Under the pieces are notes generated by a model. It searched no databases, had not been told where the DNA came from, and saw only the letters and a program-made list of their open reading frames with translations. The position numbers and the translations under genes were made by a program. A stretch of DNA of 64,000 nt from Enoplosus armatus (taxonomy: Eukaryota; Chordata; Actinopteri; Centrarchiformes; Enoplosidae), in assembly GCF_043641665.1 (NCBI RefSeq), contig NC_092182.1, positions 11,532,956 to 11,596,955 of the forward strand, read 5' to 3'. Each line of letters begins with the position of its first letter. Position 1 is the stretch's first letter. Below, piece after piece: positions 31,674 through 48,160 of the stretch.

Positions 31674-34600
31674 GTTGTTCGGGTGCACTCAGACTCAGAC
31701 TCAGTACACTTTCGTTTGCTTGCTTTTTTTTTTTTCTGGAAGAGGAAATCGTTTTGAAATCACTAATATAGAACTTTTTCGGAACATTAAATACAATTTC
31801 CTTCTGTACAACAATACAAAAGTTGACATTGTTTTAAAAAGTTTTCATCTTTAGTCTCTTTTCTCTTGATAAACTGCACAAAATAATATTTACAGCCAAC
31901 TGAAATAGAGACCTAGAGCGAGCCAACATAATCAAATCTCATAGTTCATATGTTATCAAACAGAACATACCTGGTATTCTTGTCTGGAGACTTTCCTGTA
32001 AACCTCTATGGTCGTCCAACAGCTGATTTTCTCTCTGATAACAAAAGGCCCTCTTCTTCTCGGTGCCCCTAAAAGATTTGCCTGTGTTTGCATGTTTCAG
32101 GTCCTTTTGCAGGGTTCTGCCCAATCACTGAGGACGACACAAAATCCTGTAGGCAAATATGCTGAAAAAAAAGGATTGACTCATATTCAAATGCACACAC
32201 ACACACACACGCAGTAACACTGATCATGTCCATTCATTTTCCAGCCCACTAGGCCCTGTACCACCACTTTCGCACCATATATGGATATATGTACAGCTAA
32301 GGGTAGATAGACTGTCTATAGATAATAAGACAAGTGTTAATGAGCTTTTAACACATTCATTATTCTAGTAGAACCATAAAGATAACAATTATTTATTTAA
32401 CGATTTATATTATTAGTCGTAGTAGTATCAGCCATGGTTGCAGCAGTAGTAAAAGCATTCGTTTAAGTATCATTATATATCTTATAATATATCCTGTGCA
32501 TGCCATATGAATATGATAATGATGATGTAAACTTTACACATTCATAAACACACACACACAAACAGGCACATGGGCTCAGGGCTAGTTGTGCTTCACTCTG
32601 GCACTTTTACACATCAAAGTCTGTTTATAGGTGTTGGGGAGGACTACTGCATATGTGAGAAAAGTTGTATAAAGTATTTTGCATCTCCAGAGGGAGCTGC
32701 GTGAAAGTTGTCTCAAGTGACGTTCTGCTGTTAACACTGTAGGGGCTGAAAATGCCACAACATTTGGTTCTGATCTGATACCAAGTGATCTGTACTGTCG
32801 GTAGGGAAAACCACGTGTCATGATTTACGAGGTGTGTGCAATAACTCTGATCTTCATTACCACTGAGTGGTCTGCCAAACTTCAATTACTAATCACATGC
32901 ATGTCAAAACACAAGACAGTTTTTAATAGTAAATAACAAATGTATGTTGTGTGAACTCTCTGAACTAATAAGGTGATCCTCGTTAGGTCACCCACCCACT
33001 TCTACCTGTTATCATTTAACACACTGAAACATTTTCCTACACTGCACATGAACACCTACACACACTCGCACATACTGGTTTGTTACAAACTAACATAACC
33101 ACCTTTAAACCGTGCCATTTAATAATCATCTTATCCTGCTTTTACTTATATCTATCTGGTCTGATTCAGTGTTTTGTTTTGTTTTTTCACCTATAAATGA
33201 AAACTAAATGAATAATAAAAAAAGACTCATATTCAAATGAACACATCCTTCCACAAACAAACGTCAACCAATGATAGGGATGAAGGATAGGAAGTCATAA
33301 AGTCATAAACGTGCCTCATACTACCATTACCACTACCATTAAATGAACGTATAACTTTTTAAAGCTGACTTTTATATTCCTTCATCTAGAGGAATGTGTC
33401 TTGGAGAGATGAGAGTTCAGGGCATAACCGAGCAGTAAAGAGCAGACGCCATCTTTCACAGTTTTTTCTTTGAATGCATCGGTTAGTGATGTTACGAGAA
33501 TGACAGCCGCCATGCTGTCAGTGGTGATAGTATATGTAGGCAGAAAAACTGCAGGGGTGCTAAAAATGTGAAAATGCAAAGCAATTCCATTGTAGTTTGT
33601 TCAGCACAGAAATAATACTGTTTTGGTTTGCAAAATCAATTTACCACTTCAGCTGCACAGCCTTCAATTTACATAAAATCACACGAGAGAGAGCATGAAT
33701 GAAAGTCAGACTGCACTAGTTACAGCAAACCTATATAAAAACTTTTTACTTCATGTCTGTCCTCCACAAAATGTGTCTCTACCGGAAATGATGTCATACA
33801 GTTGAAACAGCCAAAAGTAAGTGACTCACAAACCTGTAAAACTCAAAAGGACAGGAAGAGTATTATGCTATTAATTATAGCTAACTAGAAAAACAAATCC
33901 TGTTGAAAAAGAGGTGGACTGACCTTTGTATAGCAGGGTCGTCTTATAATTACAAGTGAGACCAGAGACGGTATTAACAATATTTCATATTTCCCCAGTA
34001 ATTCTTCACTAGCCAAACTAGCAGTAGACATACACCCATTATTACAACAACTGTTCCTGTACACAAGAACAGCTGGAAAACACAGCAGATACAGCTGTAA
34101 CATGACCAAAAAATGTAATTCTGAAAGAAACGTCTTACGTATGTGAAACACATTATTTTGATTCATGGATTATTTTTTCCAGCACTATTCCAGATTTTTT
34201 CCAGTTCATCCCCTAAATATGGGTTGAGTGGTTCAGGATGTCAAGATGCTCCACAGACCCATTCAGGAGGTCTTGTGTGCCCACAGCTGTGAAACCTTTG
34301 AATGACAGGTGATGAACTTCCCTGTTTCTTGAGATAAGGGTTTTATTTTATATGCACAGTTTTTACAATTTTTAAATTTTTAAGGTTTCATTTCATTTTC
34401 ATTGCCTGCTGTATTGTATTGTTTTTTAATTTCCTTCTTTTTTAATCATTTTTTAATATCCTCATGGAATATGTGTGTGCTTGTGTGTTAGCATTACTAC
34501 TGTTGTTATGAGAGTGTGACTTTTATATGTCGTCTGATGTGACCTGTTTGACTTGTGACTTGTGTCTGACTTGTGGCGCCCAAATTAGTTTCCCTTCTGG

Positions 34601-35278
34601 GTATTAATAAAGTTATCTGATTTAATCTAATTCAAAAATACCAATAAACGTGGCAGTACCTCTGGATCTGCCTGCATCAACCTTTCATGTCCTGTTAAAT
34701 GAGGCACATTAGATTTAAACTTTCACTGTTTCAAATAAAGATACCTGTTTGGATCAGAGCTCAGGACAACATCTAAGAAATCCACCTGTTAGAATATTTC
34801 ATATTGTGCCCAACAGAACTTTTCTTTGTTAGAAAGTTTAAAACAAATAATTTTTTGAAGTTGATAAAAATCCAGATGGTCTTCTCCTTAATGCAGGAGG
34901 CCTCAATGTCTCCTGTCTCCCACTCACATTACGCTTCCTCCTTCTACGTGACTTGTGGTCCTGCGCCACATTAATCTCCTGTGTTTGTTTGAGTAAAAAA
35001 ACTTCCTACCCACTCAAAGCCATATATACATTTAAACATCAGTCTATATATATATTTTGGGGGGGTTCAGTTTGTTAATCAGGTAAAAGCTGAAGTAAAA
35101 ATAAAAAACACTGTCTGTGACTGTACGCTTCCATCTACACCAGATGTTTCTGGCTCCTCCCAGACAGCTTAGTAAAACATTCCAGCCCACCTCTGGGAAT
35201 CTGCTGGCTCCTCCACACTCTCTCACTGAACTCCAGTCAAACCTTTTACAGGAGCTAAAGAGACTGAGCTGACACAAA
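31674..35278. other. Spacer between divergent avil and olfml3
   Basis: No protein-like frame. It holds the 5' flank of the villin-family gene (its transcription start is not identified, and a non-coding first exon is possible), small CA tracts near 32193-32210 and 32550, a LINE 3' end at 34210-34620, and the olfml3 promoter region on the right. A TA-rich run at about 35045-35058 and an ATAAAA run near 35100 are the only TATA-like stretches upstream of olfml3, and neither is convincing. Confidence 0.65.
34210..34620 (+). mobile_element. LINE 3' end (L2/Rex1-like), with last ORF residues and 3' tail
   Basis: Bases 34265-34306 read RRSCVPTAVKPLND, matching the RRSFxPxAxxLLN block at the C-terminal end of L2/Rex-type LINE ORF2. 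About 300 bases of AT-rich 3' UTR follow. The element ends AGTTTCCCTTCTGGGTATTA then ATAAAGTTATCTGATTT, the stereotyped 'TTTCCC...GGGATTAATAAAGT' tail of fish LINEs. The 5' part is missing, as expected from truncated reverse transcription. Confidence 0.75.
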
Positions 35279-37898
35279 ATGAGAGGACTTGTTGTCTTGG
35301 TTACTTTGGCCTGCTTTGCCACCGCTCAGCACCAAGCACTGATTGACTACTTGGAGCGGAGGCTGCTTGCTATTGAGGTAAGACTCACTTTACCTCCCTG
35401 CCGAGCCCTGCGCTCCAGAGTCCCTCTGAGAGGAAACTTCCAGGGACAGGGCAAAGGCAATGGAATGCAGATGTGGGCAAATCCTGAGGAAAATGCTGGA
35501 AAATACAGCACTTTGAAATGTATAGGGGTTATGAGCTTCTTGTCTGGGCTCAGAGACTGAGAGAAAAATGTAGTTTAAAAGCTTGATTAGTCCAGATATG
35601 CATATATGATCAAAAATGACCCAATGTATACAAAAACTGCAGTTTGCAAAAGTTACATTATGGAAAATTCTATGAAAGCTGGTTTGTTTGGAAGAGTTGT
35701 GCTATACTGGCATCCCAAAGTTACATCTATCATTGTGATCAAGTATTTATTTCACTAACATGTGCCAGAACACCTTTCAGAGAATTTCCTGCCTGTGTGG
35801 AAATGTATTTTTGTGATGATAAATAGCTCTCCATGGGGATCTTGCCATTCAGTTACTTATTTTAATATTGTAGTTTAGTTTGTATGAAAAGATTAGATAT
35901 AAATCATGTTCTACTCTTCATTCTAACAAGTATGGATAATACACAAGTATAAGTATTATCCATCCACACCCCTCAGTTTCTGTGTTGCTCTGTAAGCGTC
36001 AGACTTTACTGATCACCTGCAGAGAAAATCTCTTTTCATTCTTCTCCTCCACAGCGAGGTCAGAGGTCAGGGTCTGCTGAGCCGAGTGAGCTGGTAGGAT
36101 TCAGTGTTTTGCAAAAAGACATTTGAGCAGGGTGGATACTTGCCACGTGTGGGCTGAACCTGGTTGTTTGAAGGATGAGTTTCCTACTTATTATATCCGT
36201 CTGCCCCAGTTCAATTACTGAGCCTGAAAGGAACATAAAATTATGGCCTTTTCAGAGCTTTCTAGAAATGCATTTTACAGCTCTGTTAAAACAAAGATCC
36301 ATGTCACATCCAGACAAACAGGTAGGATGGAAACAACTGTGAACAGCCTGTGTAAGTATGAAGACATATAACTAATCTCTGTCCTCTTCTTTTAAAACAG
36401 GACCGGATCTCTCTGTGGCATGAACAGACCGCCCGCTACGCCTCAGAGCTGCGAGAGCTGAAACAACAGATGGTTTCCCAGCTGGAGAACCTGGATAAAG
36501 AGAAAGAGACGCTGAGAGGGAATCTGGACAGTGTGGGGACGCGGGTGGACCGGGTCGAGCGAGAGCTGGACTACCTGGAGACTCAGAACGGAGCTCAGCC
36601 GTGTGTTGATGTGGACGACAAGCTGATAGAGCAGCAGGTGACGCTGGTGAAGGAGAAGCAGAAAGCCAAGTATTCAAAACTATCAGGTGAGATGTGATGT
36701 GCTTAAACTGCACTTGGACAGCAAAACGGCCTGTTTATCAGAATAAACACAGCATTTCATGGAGGATGAACACGAAAATACTTAGTGCTTACTTAGAAAA
36801 GCAAGCAAATCCTCAAGTTTGTAATTCTTATTGTCACCAAATCCCATGACAAGACGGAAACCAACAATGCGTTAGTTATTCCCTTAAAACTTTCCAAATT
36901 CCCAACCTGTCTGTGGCTGTTAGCGTGTAGCCCGTTGGTTCCTGCTGAAGACGTAAATCTTTAAAAAACACTCCCAAATAAATACATAGTTTGACTTTTA
37001 AAAAAACATAACTCAAACAGGAGTAAATAGTGCATTTGTTGGGGACTATTTTCCCTGGCGGATTGATACACATTTGGTAAACTATGTAAAGCCTGTCACT
37101 CTCTCAATTTCAGACTGCAGCGACATGATCTCGAGCATCAAAGCCATGAAGATCTTGAAGCGAGTTGGAGGGCCAAAGGGCATGTGGACCAAAGACACCA
37201 GCAGAAGCTCTGGGAAGGTCTACATTTTTAACGGGACAGATGAAGACACCATCCACGAGTTTCCCTCTGTGCAAGACTTCACCCGCTCGCTGGGCATGTC
37301 TCAGTCCAAGAACCTGAAGCTGCCGTCTGCCTGGAGGGGAACGGGACACGTCGTCTACAACAATCACGCATATTATATAAAACAGGTTGAAGAGATAATG
37401 GTGGTTAAATATGACATGAAGAACAACTCTGTGACAGACAGCGCAGTGTTCCCAGTGCAGGACCACGTCTCAGTATATGGCCTGACCCCCGAGACAGTGA
37501 TGGACCTGGCTGTGGACGAGGAAGGCCTGTGGGCCATTTATGCCACACGGCAGAATGAGAGGCACATCTCTCTGGCTAAAGTGGACGCCAACTCGCTGGA
37601 CATCGAGCAAATGTGGGACACAAACTGTCCGAGAGAGAACGCAGAGGCGGCGTTCATCATCTGCGGCACTTTGTATGTGGTGTACAACACCCAGCAGCCC
37701 GGGCGCTCTCGAATCCAGTGTGTGTTTGATGTCAACGGTATGGTGACCAACGAAGACGCGCCACTGATTTACTTTCCAAAGCGTTACGGAGCCCACTCCA
37801 GTTTGAAGTACAACCCACAGGAGCAGCTGCTCTACGCCTGGGATGATGGCTACCAGATTCTGTACAAGCTTGTCATGAAAAAGAAACTGGAAATCTGA
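35279..37898 (+). CDS. olfml3: Olfactomedin-like protein 3 (389 aa, 3 exons)
   Basis: Exons: 35279-35377, 36401-36686 and 37114-37898. Splice sites are GT-AG. A signal peptide (MRGLVVLVTLACFATAQ) is followed by HQALIDYLERRLLAIE, matching OLFML3. A coiled coil at about 34-110 (RVDRVERELDYLETQN) comes next, then an olfactomedin domain from about 129 to the end. Diagnostic blocks are KILKRVGGPKGMWTKD, YGLTPETVMDLAVDEEGLW, CPRENAEAAFIICGTLYVVY and YGAHSSLKYNPQEQLLYAWD. Sequons are at N168 (NGT) and N232 (NNS). OLFML3 is a secreted matrix scaffold protein. It is linked to dorsal patterning through stabilisation of a BMP1-class protease and to angiogenesis. The human protein is 406 residues; the difference lies in the loop between the coiled coil and the propeller and in an insert the fish lacks. 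Confidence 0.95.
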
Positions 37899-38316
37899 GC
37901 TGAATAATACACCGCACCATCCTCCCAAAACTTCCACAAACACACACAAACCCCATACCAGTGCCATACCAGTGCTTTAAAAAAAAATCTTATACAAGTT
38001 TTAGCTCTTTAACTACAAATCATGTGTAGTTCATGTTACCGCTGACCATTTCTGAAATGCTGTAGAATTTCAGATTTTTGAATATGTCTTTTTTTTTACC
38101 TTTTCAGTACGGTATAAAAATCAACCAGCAGACTCTTGAAACTTACTTTAACTGTGCAATCCAGTGACCATCAAGTCTACCTTTCTTATTTTAATTTTCA
38201 TTATGCGGTGTGGTATAACAATTTAAATCCAGACGGATTTAAAAAATCTCAACAGAGTGCTCCACTTGATTTTCATACCATACAGAAATGAATGGACAAC
38301 AACGGATGGGAGAAGA

Positions 38317-38322
38317 AATAAA
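38317..38322 (+). terminator. olfml3: Candidate polyadenylation signal of olfml3
   Basis: AATAAA, 419 bases after the stop codon. It is the first canonical hexamer downstream. Confidence 0.45.
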
Positions 38323-40366
38323 TTCAAAAATCGCAGTCCACACTCCATACAGCAGTGACCTTAAGTAATAAGTCGGCTAAACATGCAATATCACTGGTAT
38401 GGGCTTTAAGTCTGAATATCCAAAAGCCTAAAAAGGTTCAAAAGTGCTTTCTAATGTTGAAAGGTATTATGTATTTTCTTTTTCTGAGGCACAGTTTCTC
38501 ATTTCTTATCAGACTGCACTGCACTTCTGTTTTCACAGTCATTTCTGTGTCTTCTGGCACGTCAACTTACTGTATTTAAGTATCTAAAGGTGTTCCAAGG
38601 TCAGGTTACTTCAGCACTTGTTTCTTTTTGTTCATGATACAAACATAAGACACATCATACTTTTAAATTAGTATAATTTACTGCACCTCATTACATGTCC
38701 TTTTTCTGTCAGAACACATTTTGATAACATAAATCTTGGTAGCATAGCTGAGTTTGAGAGGCATTGATCTATGGGGAGTAAAAGACAAGGCTAACAGTAT
38801 GTGTAGCATCTATAATAATTCAGTCTAAACACGGTGTATTACATTTACTATATGTTATATGTTTAGTTCAGAAGATAGAATTAAAAATCAACATTTTCTT
38901 TAGTTTTGCCTCAAATTTAATTTATCAATCTTTAAAAATCTTACAGATTGACAAAAAACAACAAATATCATAATCAAAATACCTATGGTGTTGTCACTAT
39001 GGCGACCTCAGAGCTGCAATAAATATAACCGAGGTATTAGGATATGTGCGAGAAACAGCTAGCTGGCTAGCACTGTTATATTGCTCTGTTTATTTTCGTG
39101 TATACTTTCCCAACAAGTCCAGCACATACGTATTTTGTGGCGGTTAACTTGAAATCACCAAATTTAACAAAGAGCACCACTATTTGAATTATGCCTCTCA
39201 TATAATGCAATTGTTTATTAATTTATCTGAATATAACATATCTATGTCTGACTGTTTGCTTATATGTTGATTTTCCCCTCAATCATCTATTCCTATTTCT
39301 GCATCTAATTATTGTTAATTATGAAAATAAACTGCACCTGTTGAGACAAGGAGTCTGTCATTTTCTATGTACAGATACAAACATATTAAAGCCACTTTGT
39401 GTAAGATTTAACAGTTCAGATGTTGGCGCCCCCCAGTGGTAGCATCAAAGAAGACACTGTGGCAGACAGAAATGCATGCCATTACTTTCTCTGTTAACTT
39501 TCTGGTACTGTACATCTTGTTTTCACTCGTTTCTTGAAGGTGAACTGTATTGACTGACGTCTAAATATGGCGCGACTAATAAAAACTAATTTAGGTGGAA
39601 GTCTGCTGGTTTTTTTCATGGGAGCACACAATCATCCAGAGCTGAAAGAGCAGATTTCAAACTCTGAAAGGAGCGTGTCGAATATCTAAAACTGTGTATG
39701 ATAAATATTACACTTGAAGCAGTTATTAAAGACATTCAAAGTTTAGTTTTAGCCTACTTTGCACTTTTTAAAACCTAATTTAATGATTCAAATGTTTAAA
39801 TCTTTATTTTTTTTGTGATTTTACCTCCTACCACAAGTTCATCATCTAATTTTAATACATACTTGAACATTTCTTTAAAACATCACTTTTTTAAAATACT
39901 ATGTATCATTTTAATCCTCAAGCAGTCATTTCTTCACATAATTTGACTCACACACACTGGGCTCTAAATTAGACATATTAAGTTGTCACTTAATCATCAC
40001 TGCCATGAAAACAAAAATAGGTCTCATCGGCTGGTGGCTCTAATAGAGCAGAAAATTACACCATCTATTTTAAAAACTAACCAGGTTAACAAAACCTGTC
40101 CTCATAAATTCATGATGTCTGTCGAGATGCCAGCTGTAGAAGTGGGCCAAGCCAAAATCAATGAAGTGGAACAGTAATTGGATTAAACAACGCGAGACGA
40201 CATTTGACTTTCACAAACTATTTGGCATAACTGTTCCACTTCAGGCTCCAGAACTGAAGAAAACCTCATCGACTCTGCCGACCCTTCAAATGACGCAGCT
40301 GTAGTGCAAACTTAAGAGACCCAAATGATCCTGACACGAACAAACAGTAACAGTTATTTAAACAAG

Positions 40367-40372
40367 TTTATT
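40367..40372 (-). terminator. cdk2: Candidate polyadenylation signal of cdk2
   Basis: AATAAA on the minus strand, about 890 bases after the cdk2 stop codon. No closer canonical hexamer was noticed. Confidence 0.45.
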
Positions 40373-41259
40373 TTTTCAAACTGTAAATAAACAATATCCA
40401 TAAAAACAGTTCATTAAGTTTGAATAAAATCTAGAGTAAGAAAGATGCAACAGCACTTTAAATTCTGTAAAATCTGAATTACAACAGGGAACAATTGAAT
40501 ATCAAAACTGTATGTACAAAGCTGAGAGCTTCCGTTTGGTGAGTAATCCTGCCAGCAAACCCGAATAACCTGAACTTTTTTGTGTTCAACAACCAAAAGG
40601 TGCCATTTTAAAATCACTTCCAAGATACTTTAGACCCAAATTTTGAATTTAACTGCAAGAAAATCAACCTAAAAGAACATAATTGTAATCTCTTGTTCTT
40701 TCAGCACCAACTGTTTTACATCAGCTGACGATGTTTGTTGAGCTGCGAGCCGCCACTCACGTCTTTCTGTCAGCTGCGGCTCAGTCTCACAAAGCATGAC
40801 GTTAGGTATTTGCACTATCCCACAAATATATTTAATCATATTTAATTCTAACTACTCGTCTATTTGAATTGGGACATGCTAAAGCCAACATACTGTTTAA
40901 ACGGGAAAATGTAATGGCAGATGAGTAGAATGTGTCTGTCTGACCTGCGCTCAGTCAGACGACCATCCCAATCACAAATATAAACATTTTCATCGAAAAT
41001 GGCAGTTGCACATAAATATGCGAAATTATGATATTGAAAATTACAGTTAAACTTTCATAACTATTATAACGTCATGGCTGAAAAAACAGCAAAACTCTCG
41101 GGACATCTATCGTCTAGAAAGCTGGTTTTAGATATTGACAGATATCCATTAAAGGATCCAACGTATCCTGTAGTGTCCACTTTTTCTGTCCTTTATAGTT
41201 GTGAGGTCCTTATTGCTTAGCCACTGTTGGCATTAAAGTGCCCTGATATCCTGCTCGAC

Positions 41260-44764
<3,505 letters not shown>

Positions 44765-45394
44765 ATTTCTTTTAAAAAAAGAACAAGGGGGCTTCCTGGT
44801 TGTTTAGCTAGTTAGTTAGCAAGACTACCCTCTTTGTGTGTGAGCTAACAACTGCTCGGTGGCTACACAGAGAGACGTTAACGAGCAGCGCGAGGACCGA
44901 CATATAATTAACTGCTCCGCTGGGCTCGTTCAAGCGGTCCGGATGCAGCACAGCCTGAGGGCAGCGGTCCCGTCGAGGTTAAACTGTGTCGGGTCAGAAC
45001 GAAGCAGCTAAAGACTGTGGGACCGGGGCATCTGTTGGCTCTGATAATGATATTATCCGTGTATATGTGGATTAGCGTGGCGGCTGCTGCTTCTCTGTAG
45101 ACGAACCCTGAACCAACACAGTAGCGTTTCCCGCGTTAGCCAGGGAGCGTTCACTTTTCTCTTCAAGACACACCGACCCATGTAGCCGGGTGGGGTTTCA
45201 CGGTTGTTTCAAATTGGCTCCTCAAAAGCGTCCTCTTTGGGTATCGTTGTGACTGGGGCAGCAAGTAAAATGTCTTTTAAGAGTACTGTCGCTAGAGAAT
45301 TATTGGTTTTAATGTCAGTGGATGCAAGTTGACATGTGGAGTCGTGTTATATCGAGATGAGAAAGAAACATTCAACAAACAAACCTCACAGGTC

Positions 45395-45402
45395 ACATGA
45401 TA
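45395..45402. promoter_or_regulatory. MITF/TFE-type octamer TCACATGA, cdk2-proximal
   Basis: A full TCAYRTGA-class octamer about 630 bases upstream of the cdk2 start codon. Together with its flanks (GGTCACATGATA) it is the best MITF site in the spacer. MITF is the melanocyte master regulator. In human melanocytic cells CDK2 is reported as an MITF target through the PMEL-CDK2 spacer. Assignment here is by motif only. Confidence 0.5.
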
Positions 45403-45597
45403 AGACGACGATGACGCGTTACGTAACCAACGTCGGCGACGGAAGCGGTAACAAAAAAGTAGGAATTGTTTTGTCTGTTGGTTTGATTTTTTTAAAAATT
45501 GAAATACATTTTATTGAAATAAAAGGAAACTTCTTGTATCATACTACATACAGCGCATAGTAAAGTGCGCAGAAACACAAGTTAAGTTGTGAAAAGT

Positions 45598-46193
45598 GGT
45601 GAAAAGTAACTAAGTAGCTACATTTACTCAAGTACTTTTTGAGGTACTTATACTTGAATGTTTCCATTTTGTGCTACTTTATACTTCTACATTTCAGAGG
45701 AAAATATTACTTTTTACTCCACTACATTTCGACAGTTTTAGTTACTTTACAGATTCGGATTAATAACACAAAATATAATCAACGAATACATTATTATGTA
45801 TTATTATGTATTATTATTATTATAGGTTAAGATTAATTGATTGATTTATTGATGCACAGGGGGGAATTCACAAGCTGCCCAGCAGTATGTAAAATGATTA
45901 AAATTAGCTCCACCTTTACCAGCAGCAGCATCAATGTGATGTACATGTTAATGCATCAATTAATTATTAATAATTATAATACAGTAATATAATATATATT
46001 GTTCTGAAATGGACCTTACTGCTTGATGTGGACTTTTACATTTGGGTCTTTAAGTACATTTTGATGCTTATACTTTTATACTTTTATTTTAAATGTTTTA
46101 ATTCAGGTCTTTTACTTGTAACAGAGTATTTCTACTCTGTGGTAGTTCTACTTTTACTTAAGTAGAAGATCTGAATACTTCCACCTCTGTAGG
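45598..46193 (+). mobile_element. Dispersed fish repeat, 'ACTCAAGTAC...CTACTTTATACTTC' family, copy 2 (longer)
   Basis: Begins GGTGAAAAGTAACTAAGTAG, continues TTTACTCAAGTACTTTTTGA, TTTCCATTTTGTGCTACTTT and TACTCCACTACATTT, and ends TTTACTTAAGTAGAAGATCT with GAATACTTCCACCTCTG. Copy 1 is at 16605-17060. Here both ends are preserved: GTGGTGAAAAGTAAC at the start and ACTTCCACCTC at the end are partly inverted. Confidence 0.8.
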
Positions 46194-46754
46194 TTGTCAA
46201 ACAAAATGCATGTAATGAAAAGAAATCATCCGGTTTGGTATGTTGGTAAATGTCAAATAATGTAGTAAATGGCCCCATATTTCACAGTGCACTCAACAGA
46301 CAGAATGAAGGGGAAACACAGTTGCTCCCTCTAGTGGCTGCAAGTGTAGCTGTGGGTTTGTTTCTATCATGCCTTTGTGTAGAAGCTGGACAGAAATCTA
46401 TTGCTTCTTTATTGTTCCTAAATAAACAAGATTCACAGACCTTTTTCTCACAGCGGACATTTTGACTTGTCATAGGTGGAAAAGCAAAGGTGGAACCAAT
46501 AACATTAATGTTAAATCACAAGTCTCCACCCCACCTGCATCATGGCACAGACTGTCACTCCTGATTAAACCACTCCCCCAATATTAAATAAACTCCACCC
46601 TTCAGGCCAGTGACTCCTATTTTCCCTCCAAACCATTCAGAAGAACAAAGAGAACCGATATTCACGAGTTTAATCCTATTAAAAAGAAGGAAGAAGGAAA
46701 TAATTATTTTAAATGATTTTCAATTCAAGTTTCACTTCACATGTTTCCCTCTGA

Positions 46755-46761
46755 TCATGTG
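46755..46761 (+). promoter_or_regulatory. M-box heptamer TCATGTG
   Basis: MITF-type core in the cdk2-pmel spacer; motif evidence only. Confidence 0.3.
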
Positions 46762-47171
46762 TGTCGCCCCTGTAATGGCTGAGTGCACCTCCAAGGCCAG
46801 ATTAATCAGTTACAGGACCCCGGAGCTGCTGGGCCCCTGTTAGACCCCCTGTGCAACATGCAACAAAGGTCCCCAGTTGGAATCAAGCTGGGGACGTTGC
46901 AGATAATAAAGCAATAGGCCTCCAGGATATCCAAGTGAGCAGTTTCAATATATCTGCTGTTCTGTCAGATCTGATAAATGACCCATGTCATTATCATAAT
47001 CATCCATGTTAATATTATTGCTATTGTTAGTGCTTTTCCCACTCTGACAATTCAAAATGTCTGCTGTGAAAAATCTGAAATCTGAAATATGGACCAGCAT
47101 TGGTGATGAGGCATTGGGCGTCTCAGCCTCTGTTGCTCTGTCTGGACATGGAAGCATTCATAGCAGTGTTG

Positions 47172-47178
47172 CACATGA
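47172..47178 (-). promoter_or_regulatory. M-box heptamer TCATGTG (minus strand)
   Basis: The plus strand reads GCACATGATC. MITF-type core in the cdk2-pmel spacer; motif evidence only. Confidence 0.3.
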
Positions 47179-48153
47179 TCACAGCTCGACATGGATCCAC
47201 CCAGCACATTTATGTGTGAAGTGACATCTCCGTCCACTACAAAGAAATTATTTCTCATTTGATGGAGATTATTAAACGTGAATTAAAGGCACAAATACGG
47301 GCTAAGACGCTGCTATAGCTGGATTACTATAGATGGTTACTCACAGATTTGGAATAATCTGTGTGGATATTGTTAATTGGGAAACAGGCGCCCTTTTTTG
47401 ATGAAAGCTTTGTTTTGTCTTTGCAGAAGTGTGCATACGCTGTTTTATCGTCTTTTGGGTTTCTATTGCTGGTGCTGGTGGTCGTGGCATTGAAGAAATC
47501 AAAGGAATTAAGATCACAGACAAAAAATTAGGGAGGTTTGTTTACATAAGCCTTGCGGATGCACTGAACAACTGTTACGCTGTATTCATGAACTGATTTG
47601 CCTGTCTGGTGTTATTGATCTGGCTTTTGGCCAATAATAAAACACAGTCCTCATATCCTGGGAGTTAGTGTTTGAAAACGGAAAGCTTGTTTGTGTGTGT
47701 GACTGCAGGTGAGGGATGGGCTCAAGCTTAACTGATGTTAAATATTATGCCCTTCCATCACTTTTCACGCTCTGTTTAGGCAGTTCCACGAGCTATAAAT
47801 GTGATTATTCCCTGTTTTATTAATATGATATTTTTTTAACTCCGAGGAAATGTGTGACGGCGAATCATTTCATTAATTTTAGCTCGCTCTGAAGAAAACT
47901 ACTAAAAAATCTTATTGCTAAATAAATCTTTAAATAAAATATTCCTGGAAAGCAAGTGGTTGTAAAATTCCCAGATTTTTTACTATTTCCAATGACTCTA
48001 CGTTAATTCCAGAAATTCCCTGAACTCAGGAACAATGTTATTAAGACACTACACAGTGGAGGCTAATGAGGAGAGAAGCTGATGGTTGGCTATTCGCGGT
48101 ATGTTAAGTCAGGTGCTCTGTGGGATTTATTTCCTCCTGAACTCTTCTGTTAG

Positions 48154-48160
48154 CACATGA
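48154..48160 (-). promoter_or_regulatory. M-box heptamer TCATGTG (minus strand) with adjacent TCACATG
   Basis: The plus strand reads AGCACATGAGGGGTCACATG: two CACATG E-boxes 11 bases apart, centre to centre about one helical turn. This paired arrangement is the densest in the spacer. Confidence 0.35.

Larger units (their letters stand above)
37899..41259. other. Convergent spacer olfml3-cdk2, including both 3' UTRs
   Basis: No coding evidence. A plus-strand AATAAA at 38317-38322 could end olfml3 with a 3' UTR of about 440 bases; another lies near 39325. For cdk2, the minus strand has AATAAA at 40372-40367, giving a 3' UTR of about 0.9 kb. A stretch at about 39385-39720 (starting ATTAAAGCCACTTTGTGTAA and containing GGCGCCCCCCAGTGGTAGCA) resembles a dispersed repeat, but I cannot place it. 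Confidence 0.55.

Noticed and set aside
37470..37967. 165-residue frame antisense to olfml3 exon 3
   Set aside because: Shadow of the olfactomedin domain exon.
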